Assembly: GCF_001879695.1 (NCBI RefSeq)
Contig: NZ_MNBL01000149.1
Location: 1-36,240, forward strand
DNA from: Nioella sediminis
GTDB taxonomy: Bacteria > Pseudomonadota > Alphaproteobacteria > Rhodobacterales > Rhodobacteraceae
DNA length: 36,240 nt
Reading direction: 5' to 3'
Positions 15,934 to 23,783 of the stretch are shown here, piece after piece. Each line of letters starts with the position of its first letter. Position 1 is the stretch's first letter. Made by a program: the position numbers and the translations under genes. Below the pieces are notes generated by a model, which did no database searches, was not told the origin of the DNA, and saw nothing but the letters and a program-made list of their open reading frames with translations.

Positions 15934-17220
15934 ATGGCACTTTCAGATGTAACCAAAGCCTCCGTGCTCAAGGCGGTCGAAGAATACCGCGCCATTGGGC
16001 AGACTGCGTTTCTTGAGAAGTACGGGTTCGGGAAATCTACTCGCTACCTACTTCGGATTGATGGCGAGGACTTAGACTCCAAGGCGATTGTGGGTGCGGC
16101 CCACGGCTACGCGTTGCCGGAAATAGGGCCGCTAGCGAACTCGGCATTTTCAGGTGGCAAGGATGCGGCGGCTGGGGTCTTGAAAAGATTGGGATTTCAG
16201 ACCTTCGAAAGGGAAGCTTCTACCAAGCGTGTTTGGGCCGTTGACGAACTGAGCCTGGTTCAGCGAGAGCACTATGACGTGTCGCGGTCATTTGAAGGTC
16301 ATTTCACACGGGCACAGTTCGATGAGCGCTATCGAAAAATGTTCCCGGAACGAAACCCGAGTTCCATTCTTCCAAGTGATTTCAGTCACAACAACACACA
16401 GAGAGCCAAGGACCTTTATCCGTCTTTCTTGGAAACGGTCGGAGATTCCGTCTACCGCTTTATTGGACTTGAGGCCGGTCACGAAGGGAAGATTAGAAAT
16501 CCACTGTGGACGCGAGATGAACTGATCCTCGCGACAGAATTCTACAAGAAATTTGCTCCTCAAATTCCAGGAAAAACGGATGAAAGACTTATCGACTTAG
16601 CGGACGAGATCAGATCTCTCGCCTCAAGCCTAGGACTGCGTGGCGACGAGACCTTTCGCAATCCAAACGGTGTCTACATGAAGCTTATGGAGCTGAAAAA
16701 GTACGACCCGCAGTATGTTGGCAAGGGTCTAGGCCGTAAGCTACGCGCCGTCGAACAAGAAGTTTGGGACCTTTCCTCTGAAGAACTGGCCAACGCCGCG
16801 CGGTCCATCCGTGAAGTTTTGAAGTTATTGAAATTTGGTAACACACCTTGGGCAAGTGCAGCAGACGCTGGGGAACCAGAGGTGGCTGAGGCGGCTGAAG
16901 GGGCGTTGGTTACCAGGTTTCACCGCTACCGAGAGCGCGATACAAAGATTGCCAAGAGTAAAAAGAAGCATTTCTTAAAGAAGCACGGGCGCCTCTACTG
17001 CGAAGCATGCAACTTCGACTTTGCGGCGGCCTATGGCGATCGAGGGAAAGGCTTCATTGAGTGTCACCACACGGTGCCAGTTTCGGAAATGAAGCCAGGT
17101 GACAAGACAAAGCTTTCAGACCTCGCCCTTGTATGCGCCAACTGCCATCGCATGATTCACGCAAAAAGGCCTTGGTTGTCGATCCCGGAACTTGTTGGGT
17201 TGCTCAAGAAGCAACGTTGA
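15934..17220 (+). CDS. ScoMcrA-like HNH endonuclease (type IV restriction-like)
   Basis: This 428-residue protein has two recognisable ends. The N-terminal part (1-92; DVTKASVLKAVEEY, FLEKYGFGKSTRYLL, DSKAIVGAAHGY, LKRLGF) matches the head domain of ScoMcrA-like nucleases. The C-terminal part is a zinc-bearing HNH domain: C356/C359, HH at 378-379, C401/C404 and H409. ScoMcrA-type enzymes cut modified (methylated or phosphorothioated) DNA, so this is probably a modification-dependent restriction enzyme. The centre (about 150-330) shows no domain I can name. I start at the ATG at 15,934 because the head domain begins there; an in-frame TTG at 15,859 would add 25 residues. Confidence 0.8.
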   Translation: MALSDVTKASVLKAVEEYRAIGQTAFLEKYGFGKSTRYLLRIDGEDLDSKAIVGAAHGYALPEIGPLANSAFSGGKDAAAGVLKRLGFQTFEREASTKRVWAVDELSLVQREHYDVSRSFEGHFTRAQFDERYRKMFPERNPSSILPSDFSHNNTQRAKDLYPSFLETVGDSVYRFIGLEAGHEGKIRNPLWTRDELILATEFYKKFAPQIPGKTDERLIDLADEIRSLASSLGLRGDETFRNPNGVYMKLMELKKYDPQYVGKGLGRKLRAVEQEVWDLSSEELANAARSIREVLKLLKFGNTPWASAADAGEPEVAEAAEGALVTRFHRYRERDTKIAKSKKKHFLKKHGRLYCEACNFDFAAAYGDRGKGFIECHHTVPVSEMKPGDKTKLSDLALVCANCHRMIHAKRPWLSIPELVGLLKKQR

Positions 17221-17609
17221 TCACGACGCCATTGTGAATTCGCGAGTGCGGAACACGCTCCAGCAGGGTGGAGGAATTCCCTTATTTTTCCGTTGCCGCA
17301 AGTACTATTGGCAACATTAAACCTCGTTAACCGGGCAATCCCGCCCCATGCATGGATCCTTGAACTATCAAGCTGGAGGTGCGCTCGGACTATACTTTCT
17401 TGGATCGGAGGAAAGTATCTGTTTAACCCCTGATCTCATCGTTGCCTACTCGTGCGCACGCATGCGAGTGATAGGTGTTGTAAGTTTCCAAATTCCGAAA
17501 TTTGACCATCATTATTCCGAAATCCCGCTGCGTTCTTCGCGTTTATTCGGAAGGAAGAAGGGCTTCCCGTCCGGTAATTTCTGTGCAGATTTCCAAGGAG
17601 AACACCAAA
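17221..17609. other. Gene-free stretch between the HNH nuclease and the 450-residue protein
   Basis: I see no convincing gene. A 95-codon frame (17,348-17,635) overlaps the next start and lacks a ribosome site. The stretch ends with a good ribosome site (AAGGAG) for the next gene and probably holds its promoter. Confidence 0.4.
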
Positions 17610-18962
17610 ATGAACAAAGCACAGAATCCATCTGACCGTGCGACGGCAAATACAGCTGGACGCGCCACAGCGCACTCTCCTCGGGTTCCAAAGGAGAAAC
17701 GCGCCTCGGCTCTTCGAGCGGCAAGAGACAAGGCCCAAGCTTTCTCTGCCGATGACCAAGCGCGTGCCGCATCCAATCTTCACCAGCTCTTGGAGGAAGT
17801 ATGCGCCACAGGCGAACTGAAGAAGTTGGATGTGGTGGACAAGGCAGGCCTTGGTGGAGGAAACACTACTGACTCAACTAAGCGGCTCGATACTTACACT
17901 CTTCCTGAAAACGCCAGCAGTTCGCGTAGAAAGCGTTTGGCTAAGAAGCCTGGGAAGTATTTTGAGATAGCCGAAGCTATCGCCACATTGCGCAACGAGT
18001 CATCGGCGCCATTTATCTGCCAGGTGTTTGAGGGCTGCACATTCGGCGCAGACCGTGAATTTCTTACACGCTGGGAAGAAGAGAGATGGGCGCGCCTCGC
18101 CCAACTGCTGCGTGCTATGAGCGTTGCCGTGGCAAAGAAATCGAATATCGACGTTTATTGGACGGAAGCGGCCCAGGGAAATGGCCAGTACGATCACAAG
18201 ACGGATCGGCTTATTTGCGCAGAGCAGCCACTCGACATGGTCGGATGTTCGGCTGGCCTCGCTGGCTACCAAGCTCACCCTGGAGAACTTCCACCTATTC
18301 CTTCGGTCCTGCTCGGGACGACGCCGCTTGCGGAACAAAGCCCGGCAAAACTCCACCTCAGCAACGGGGAGGAGCTTGAGATCTTCGCATTGATATCCCT
18401 TGAGGTTCGTCTGGCCCTCGCTCCCGTCGGTCGGACCGGTGAACCGGGACCATTGCTGGAGTTTCGTAGCAGGCTGGATGCTAGGGGGAAAAAGGACGGT
18501 GAATTGGTTCTTAAAGGCGTCTACTTCGATGAAACGGATGGAGTTCTCGAGATCAATGGGGCTGGCTTAGTCGGGCGGGAAGCTGAGCACGTTCGGCTCA
18601 CAGACTTCATTATTCCCGATGCCAGATATCGCGATGGCTGCAGTAACGACTATTGGGCATGGGAAGAAGTAAGTCCCGGTCTGCTCCAAGAAATCTTTGG
18701 TGCTTGGGAAGCACCGTTGGACATGTCCCATGTACGGTCTGGGATAGATGCCAATAGAGTGCCGCCTAGTCGGTTTGAGGCAGATACCGCGGCTTTCTTT
18801 CTCAACGCTTATCTTATGAGCGATGCCCTTGAGACAGAGTTGATGGGGGCTTGCAAAAGCCGTGCAGCTGTTCTCGACCAGTTTCGCGACACACTTGACG
18901 AAAAGATACTTGGGGCGGAAGCCGACGCAAACAGTCGTTGGCGCAGCTTGCAAGCCGAGTAG
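17610..18962 (+). CDS. Unrecognised protein, 450 residues
   Basis: I do not recognise this protein. The N terminus (1-75) is basic and low-complexity (repeated Ala/Arg/Lys), suggesting a disordered DNA-binding or linker tail, followed by a helical segment (SNLHQLLEEV). The rest is mixed alpha/beta with acidic patches and ends in a helical tail; there are no transmembrane segments, signal peptide, zinc pairs or nuclease motif. The ATG at 17,610 has AAGGAG nine bases upstream; the longer frame from 17,502 is not supported. It precedes the integrase by 220 bases on the same strand and could belong to the element's core, but nothing in the sequence fixes a function. Confidence 0.7.
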   Translation: MNKAQNPSDRATANTAGRATAHSPRVPKEKRASALRAARDKAQAFSADDQARAASNLHQLLEEVCATGELKKLDVVDKAGLGGGNTTDSTKRLDTYTLPENASSSRRKRLAKKPGKYFEIAEAIATLRNESSAPFICQVFEGCTFGADREFLTRWEEERWARLAQLLRAMSVAVAKKSNIDVYWTEAAQGNGQYDHKTDRLICAEQPLDMVGCSAGLAGYQAHPGELPPIPSVLLGTTPLAEQSPAKLHLSNGEELEIFALISLEVRLALAPVGRTGEPGPLLEFRSRLDARGKKDGELVLKGVYFDETDGVLEINGAGLVGREAEHVRLTDFIIPDARYRDGCSNDYWAWEEVSPGLLQEIFGAWEAPLDMSHVRSGIDANRVPPSRFEADTAAFFLNAYLMSDALETELMGACKSRAAVLDQFRDTLDEKILGAEADANSRWRSLQAE

Positions 18963-19185
18963 CACTGGTTGTTCGACGCCACTATGCCCTCTGGGTACGG
19001 TCTCCAGGTCATCTGCAAAAACGGTAGTTGGTGGCGGAGAAACCTGTTCTCAATCCGGCGGGATCAGACTGATCTGGTCTGTCCAGAGGTCACTTCTCAC
19101 AAGTCAAAACCTGATAAGTATCTGATAATGATTGTAATTTCGAAAATCGTGACTTACTTTGAGTTGAGGCCAGATGGAGGTCTCG

Positions 19186-20373
19186 ATGACAAAACTGCAT
19201 TTCACTAAGCGTGCGATTGACGCGCTCCCCTACACAGAACGCGGCCAGAAATTGTACCGGGACACAACCCTGCGGGGCCTCGGAGTCCGGGTCGGTTCGA
19301 ACTCGAAAGTCTTCTTCGTAGAGGGGCAGGTTAACCGACGCACACGCCGTATCACGCTTGGCCGCGCGGATGTGCTCAGCGTGGACGAAGCCCGGCGTCG
19401 TAGTTTGGCGGCGCTCAGTGAAATGGCGAGCGGTGTGGACCCAAACCAAGAAAAACGCCGCGTTGCACAAGAGGCTGTGACGCTTGCGCAGGCCTTCGAT
19501 CGATTCTTTGAGGCTAGAACCGCGATGGCCAGGAGCAGTGTCGATGCCTATCAACGCACTCGAGACCTTTACCTCCAGGACTGGAAACGTTCGCCGATAA
19601 CCTCGATCACCCGGCAAATGGTGCTGAAGCGACACCAGCGGATTGCAAAGGAACACGGTCAGGTCACCGCAAACAACGCGATGCGACATCTAAGGTCCGT
19701 CTACAACGTCAACGCAGCCGCTTTTGAGGAATTCCCGCCTAACCCAGTTGCCATCTTGACCTTGGCTCGCGCTTGGTTCCCTGAACGGCGCCGTCGCGGC
19801 GCGGTTCCGGCTCAAGAATTTCCATCTTGGTGGTGTGCAGTAATGGCTGAACCAAACTACTCGCGCGACTTCTTACTGCTGGCGCTGTTTACCGGAATGC
19901 GGAGAAACGAGATTGCCAGCCTTCGGTGGGACTACATCGACCTCGAAGGCCGTGCATTGCACATTCCAAAAACGAAGAATGGCGATCCGCTTGATCTTCC
20001 ACTTGCTGCCTTCATCGTCGATCTACTAATTGCGCGCCGGAAGGAGACCGGCGCTTCCCCTTGGGTTTTCCCTGGGAAAGGCAAAACTGGGCACCTCGTC
20101 GAAACAAAAAAATTCACAGCGCGCGTAGAAGAGCGATCCGGCGTTAGCTTCACATTGCACGACCTTCGCCGCACCTTTGTGACCATTGCCGAAAGTCTAG
20201 ACGTGCCGCACTACGCGTTGAAGCGCCTGCTGAACCATCGCCTCTCAGGGGACGTGACAGCCGGTTACATCGTGAGCCAGCCCGAGCGGCTTAGGGGCCC
20301 GGTGGAAGCCGTGGCCGACCGGATCTTGCAGCTAGTCGAACTTTCCACCCAGAGCGAAAACTCAGCCGCATAA
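19186..20373 (+). CDS. int: Tyrosine recombinase / integrase (P4-like, DUF4102 arm)
   Basis: This 395-residue site-specific recombinase is expected to insert and excise the island at the tRNA. The N-terminal arm-binding domain (about 1-95; KLYRDTTLRGLGVRVG, RRTRRITLGR) is typical of P4-like integrases. The core-binding domain spans about 100-190 and the catalytic domain 210-395. Catalytic residues are R239 (GMRRNEI), H325 and R328 (HDLRR), H351 (NHR) and the nucleophile Y361 (AGYIVSQ). The ATG at 19,186 is preceded by GGAGG at 19,176-19,180; an ATG at 19,174 lies in front of that site. Oddly it lies 9 kb from one att site and 12.5 kb from the other, whereas P4-like integrases usually sit next to the site. 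Confidence 0.92.
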   Translation: MTKLHFTKRAIDALPYTERGQKLYRDTTLRGLGVRVGSNSKVFFVEGQVNRRTRRITLGRADVLSVDEARRRSLAALSEMASGVDPNQEKRRVAQEAVTLAQAFDRFFEARTAMARSSVDAYQRTRDLYLQDWKRSPITSITRQMVLKRHQRIAKEHGQVTANNAMRHLRSVYNVNAAAFEEFPPNPVAILTLARAWFPERRRRGAVPAQEFPSWWCAVMAEPNYSRDFLLLALFTGMRRNEIASLRWDYIDLEGRALHIPKTKNGDPLDLPLAAFIVDLLIARRKETGASPWVFPGKGKTGHLVETKKFTARVEERSGVSFTLHDLRRTFVTIAESLDVPHYALKRLLNHRLSGDVTAGYIVSQPERLRGPVEAVADRILQLVELSTQSENSAA

Positions 20374-20617
20374 CAGGCAATCGTAGCTCGTAAGTTAATG
20401 ACCGCTCTGGCGGGCAAATCTCTATTGGCAAGTGCATTGGCATCGGCAGCTTCTTCCGAATTAGCACCTGCAAAAACTCCGAAATGTACACACGGTCCCA
20501 GCAGCCTTCCGGAATGCTGCTTCAAGGCCAAAAGGCGATCCTTCTTCACATCAGGCACCCGCTTGATGTGGCGCCGCGCTGAGCTGCGCCCCTCACCGAA
20601 AAGGAAGGACTGTCAAA

Positions 20618-20890
20618 ATGACAAATTTGAAACTCAACTGCTCATACCGCTCGAAAGGGCGGCATGCATTTGAACCTGAAAACAACGCCAAGAGACAAGA
20701 GAGTCTGTCGCTTCTCAACACTGCACAGCTTGCCTGGATCACGGATACATCCAAGAGCACGTGGGAAAAGATGCGCATGCGGGGCCAAGGCCCGCAGTAC
20801 ATCAAAGTGCGCAACCTCGTCTGGTACCGCAGGGCTGATGTCGATGCTTGGCTGGCTGCACACGAAATTCCAACCCAGGAGCTTGTGTGA
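20618..20890 (+). CDS. AlpA-like DNA-binding protein (excisionase/regulator)
   Basis: This 90-residue protein has a MerR-type winged helix covering about residues 30-82: LLNTAQLAWITDTSKSTW, then GPQYIKVRNLVWYRRADVDAWL. The pattern is that of AlpA/excisionase proteins, which activate integrase expression or direct excision. The ATG at 20,618 has AAGGAAGGA upstream. It begins a tightly coupled three-gene set with the next small protein and the primase. Confidence 0.85.
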   Translation: MTNLKLNCSYRSKGRHAFEPENNAKRQESLSLLNTAQLAWITDTSKSTWEKMRMRGQGPQYIKVRNLVWYRRADVDAWLAAHEIPTQELV

Positions 20891-21198
20891 TGCCCGATAC
20901 AAAAAAGAGTTTAGACCATAATACGGAAAGTTTGACGGCTGCCGAGACCCCTCGCGTTACTTCCGATTTGTTAAGCTTGAGCATCGATTTTCATGCCATT
21001 CGGAAAAAAGTCCTCATTCATGCCAGCACCCTGCCAAAGCTCACCGCGACGAGTGCAGCATACTGGGAGAACATGCGAGTCGTAGGATTGGGTCCCAAGC
21101 ATTGTGAAGACCTCGGGCACACTTTCTACATTCTTGGTGACGTCCAAGACTGGCTACTAGCAAATGGGTTTTTGGACTCGGAGGCCGGGGATGACTGA
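20890..21198 (+). CDS. Second AlpA-like small protein
   Basis: This 102-residue protein starts at the ATG inside TGATG, sharing one base with the AlpA stop codon. Its C-terminal half repeats the AlpA layout (LTATSAAYWENMRVVGLGPKH, then HTFYILGDVQDWLLANG), so it is a diverged paralogue with an N-terminal extension of about 50 residues. A helix-turn-helix role beside the replication gene is likely; whether it acts as repressor, excisionase or replication-initiation helper is not known. Confidence 0.75.
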   Translation: MPDTKKSLDHNTESLTAAETPRVTSDLLSLSIDFHAIRKKVLIHASTLPKLTATSAAYWENMRVVGLGPKHCEDLGHTFYILGDVQDWLLANGFLDSEAGDD

Positions 21199-23632
21199 GC
21201 AAAATTCTCCGACTCTTTCTGCCTCACCCAACGTCGCTGAGGCTGCGAAAGCATACTTAAAAATGGGATGGGAGCCTTTGCGGCTCCCGCCCAACTCAAA
21301 GAAGCCGGACGCCAACTGGGGCGCTCCCCGTCAATGGGAGGAGGGGGAAATTGAAGTAGCGTTCTTGCCTGGCAGCAACGTTGGGATCGCCTTGGGCGCC
21401 CGCTCGGGTGGCTTGGCAGACATTGATTTGGACATCGCCGACGCAATCCCGATCGCTGATCAAATCTTTGCTGATTTTATCGCGTTTGGGCGTATGAGCT
21501 CTCCACGTAGCCATCGCCTGGTGATGACCACCCCAATGAAGAGTACCCGGTTTCAGATTCCCCCGAAGGCCGCGAAGAGCTTGGACTTCGGCCGCAGCGT
21601 CGTTCTCGAAATTCGAAGCGACGGAGCTCAGACTATGTTCCCGCCATCCACGCATCCTGAAGGAGAAACGGTCAAATGGATGGGGGATCCTGCAAAAATC
21701 CCGTCTGTGTCGGCCGAAGACCTGGTCAAGAGGTGTGGGCTCTGCGCCGCGCTGGCTGTGCTATTGCGGTATTACCCCCGCGTGCAAGGAGACCGTGACA
21801 ATGTGTGTTTGGCACTGACTGGCGTACTGGTCCGGGCCGGATATTCAGACGAGGAAGTCGATCAGCTTGTCGTGACCCTGGCTGCTGCAGCTGGTGACGA
21901 GGAGGCGGAAAAGCGAGGCGGAAAGGCAGCAACCTCTCGAGACAAAATCCAAAATGACGAACCAGCCTGGGGGCTTCCTGAGCTCTGCGAACGCCTGGAA
22001 ATCGAAAGCCTCGAAGGTACCTTGCGCAAGTGGCTGGGGCTTTCGGGCGCTGGGCCGGCCGGGCGTTTCGCGAGAGACGGTAAGCCGACTATTCTCGTGG
22101 AACCAGGTAGCCAACCGTACGAAATCGACGAAATCGAGGACCTGCTCATCAAGTCCGACTCTGGCGTCTACCAACGCGGCGAGAATTTGGTCCGCGTGAG
22201 CCGCTTGCCGCGTTCTATTGGCGAAGACGGGGTAAAGCGCTCTGGGGGTGCACTTGTGCTGACACGCGTCGTCACGGCATGGCTTCGTGAACAGTTCGCG
22301 CGCATCGCAAATTGGGAACGACCCACCAAGGAGGGATCCAAACCGATCAACCCACCGGTCGATCACGCGGCAACCTACATCGCACGCGTAGGTGAATGGC
22401 GTGTCCCCGTACTCAATGGAATCATCTCCACGCCCACGCTGCGCGCGGATGGATCGATTCTTCAGACACCCGGCTACGATTATGAATCTGGCCTGCTCTA
22501 CGATCCTGGAGATGCAGTATTCGACCCGGTTCCTGAAGCACCTTCAAAAGAGGAAGCCATGGAGGCACTTCATGCTCTGTGGCGACCGTTTCGGGATTTC
22601 CGTTTTGCTGAACCTGTCGACAAGAGCGTCTTGCTCGCAGCTACGCTCACCGCCTTTATTCGCAGATCGCTGAGGACAGCGCCCCTCTTCGCACTAGATG
22701 CGCCAACTGCTGGGAGCGGAAAAACCTACGTTGCAGCAACCATCGGGATCATGGCCTACGGTCATTCGCCCACGATCATATCTCAAGGTAAAACAGAAGA
22801 AGAAGACGAGAAACGGATTGGTGCGGTCTTGATGGCCGGCGACGGCATTGTCGTCATCGACAACTGTGATCGCCCCATAAGTGGCGACTCGCTCTGTACT
22901 GTGCTGACAACAGAAGAATGGGGCGCCCGCATCCTTGGGAAATCCGAAGTTGCTAAAACCCCAACCAACGCGCTGTTCATGGCCACCGGGAACAACCTTG
23001 AGGTAGCTGGAGACATGGGGCGGCGCACGCTGGTCTGCCGCCTGGACCCGCAAACAGAACGGCCTGACCTGGTCGAACATGACTTTGATCCACGGGAGGA
23101 AGCCGCAGAAAACCGAACACAATTGGTGGCCGCAGGTCTGACTATTCTGCGCGCCTATATTGCGGCGGGCCGCCCCAAACAGTCGACACCTATCGGGTCG
23201 TTTCGGGAATGGAACCTGGTGAGGGACGCGTTGCTCTGGTTGGGCTTGCCTGATCCAGCGGTGACGCGTGAGAGAATCATGCTGGATGATCCAATGAAGT
23301 CCGAGCTTGCGGGCCTCTTGGATGCCTGGGTCGCAGCGCTGGGCGACCGGGAGCACGGCCTTGCTGAAATCGGTGCAATGGCGGAGGAGGCCAGTTCTCC
23401 TGAAATCAAAGAACTCTATGGGGCTTTGGTTGCCATGACGCGAAATGGCCAGTTCAACACCAAGAGCATTGGTCGGCTGCTGTTGAAGCACAAGGATCGG
23501 ATTGTTGGAGATCGAGTACTGCGCAGCTATGCCGATTCAAAGGGATCAAAACGGTATCGCGTAGAGTTTGTTGGCAGCTATGTTCCGGATGTACCCGATG
23601 ACATGGAGGCTGACATGGAATTTCCGTTCTGA
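21191..23632 (+). CDS. Primase-polymerase with superfamily 3/ATPase-type helicase module
   Basis: This 813-residue protein probably drives autonomous replication of the element. The N-terminal part (about 14-165) is an archaeo-eukaryotic-type bifunctional primase/polymerase: AYLKMGWEPLRLPPNSKKP, then the catalytic acids in ADIDLD (D77, D79). The C-terminal half holds an ATPase with Walker A at 504-512 (APTAGSGKT) and Walker B around 554-558 (VVIDN). The ATG at 21,191 overlaps the preceding gene by eight bases; the frame upstream is shadow. Such primase-ATPase fusions after AlpA are common in satellites and small integrative elements. Confidence 0.85.
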   Translation: MTEQNSPTLSASPNVAEAAKAYLKMGWEPLRLPPNSKKPDANWGAPRQWEEGEIEVAFLPGSNVGIALGARSGGLADIDLDIADAIPIADQIFADFIAFGRMSSPRSHRLVMTTPMKSTRFQIPPKAAKSLDFGRSVVLEIRSDGAQTMFPPSTHPEGETVKWMGDPAKIPSVSAEDLVKRCGLCAALAVLLRYYPRVQGDRDNVCLALTGVLVRAGYSDEEVDQLVVTLAAAAGDEEAEKRGGKAATSRDKIQNDEPAWGLPELCERLEIESLEGTLRKWLGLSGAGPAGRFARDGKPTILVEPGSQPYEIDEIEDLLIKSDSGVYQRGENLVRVSRLPRSIGEDGVKRSGGALVLTRVVTAWLREQFARIANWERPTKEGSKPINPPVDHAATYIARVGEWRVPVLNGIISTPTLRADGSILQTPGYDYESGLLYDPGDAVFDPVPEAPSKEEAMEALHALWRPFRDFRFAEPVDKSVLLAATLTAFIRRSLRTAPLFALDAPTAGSGKTYVAATIGIMAYGHSPTIISQGKTEEEDEKRIGAVLMAGDGIVVIDNCDRPISGDSLCTVLTTEEWGARILGKSEVAKTPTNALFMATGNNLEVAGDMGRRTLVCRLDPQTERPDLVEHDFDPREEAAENRTQLVAAGLTILRAYIAAGRPKQSTPIGSFREWNLVRDALLWLGLPDPAVTRERIMLDDPMKSELAGLLDAWVAALGDREHGLAEIGAMAEEASSPEIKELYGALVAMTRNGQFNTKSIGRLLLKHKDRIVGDRVLRSYADSKGSKRYRVEFVGSYVPDVPDDMEADMEFPF

Positions 23633-23660
23633 TCAAAAGGGCCGTTCACCGCTAAAAACT

Positions 23661-23697
23661 GTCAAACCTAGAGCATGAATTCGTGCCCGGGTTTGAC
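23661..23697. repeat. Inverted repeat after the primase gene
   Basis: An 8-bp stem (GTCAAACC/GGTTTGAC) encloses a second near-palindrome, GCATGAATTCGTGC, with a single mismatch. It lies between the convergent primase and exonuclease genes. There is no T-tract; it may still stop transcription, or it may be a replication-related structure next to the primase gene. Confidence 0.4.
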
Positions 23698-23783
23698 GGG
23701 TTTACCGGGTTTGGTTTTGGCCTCAGGGCAACGCAAAAGGCAGGGGCTACCACCCGGACAATGGCCCGAAAGGTTGAGGGTAC

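Noticed and set aside
17348-17635. 95-codon frame before the 450-residue protein
   Set aside because: No ribosome site, and it overlaps a well-supported start at 17,610 in another frame.
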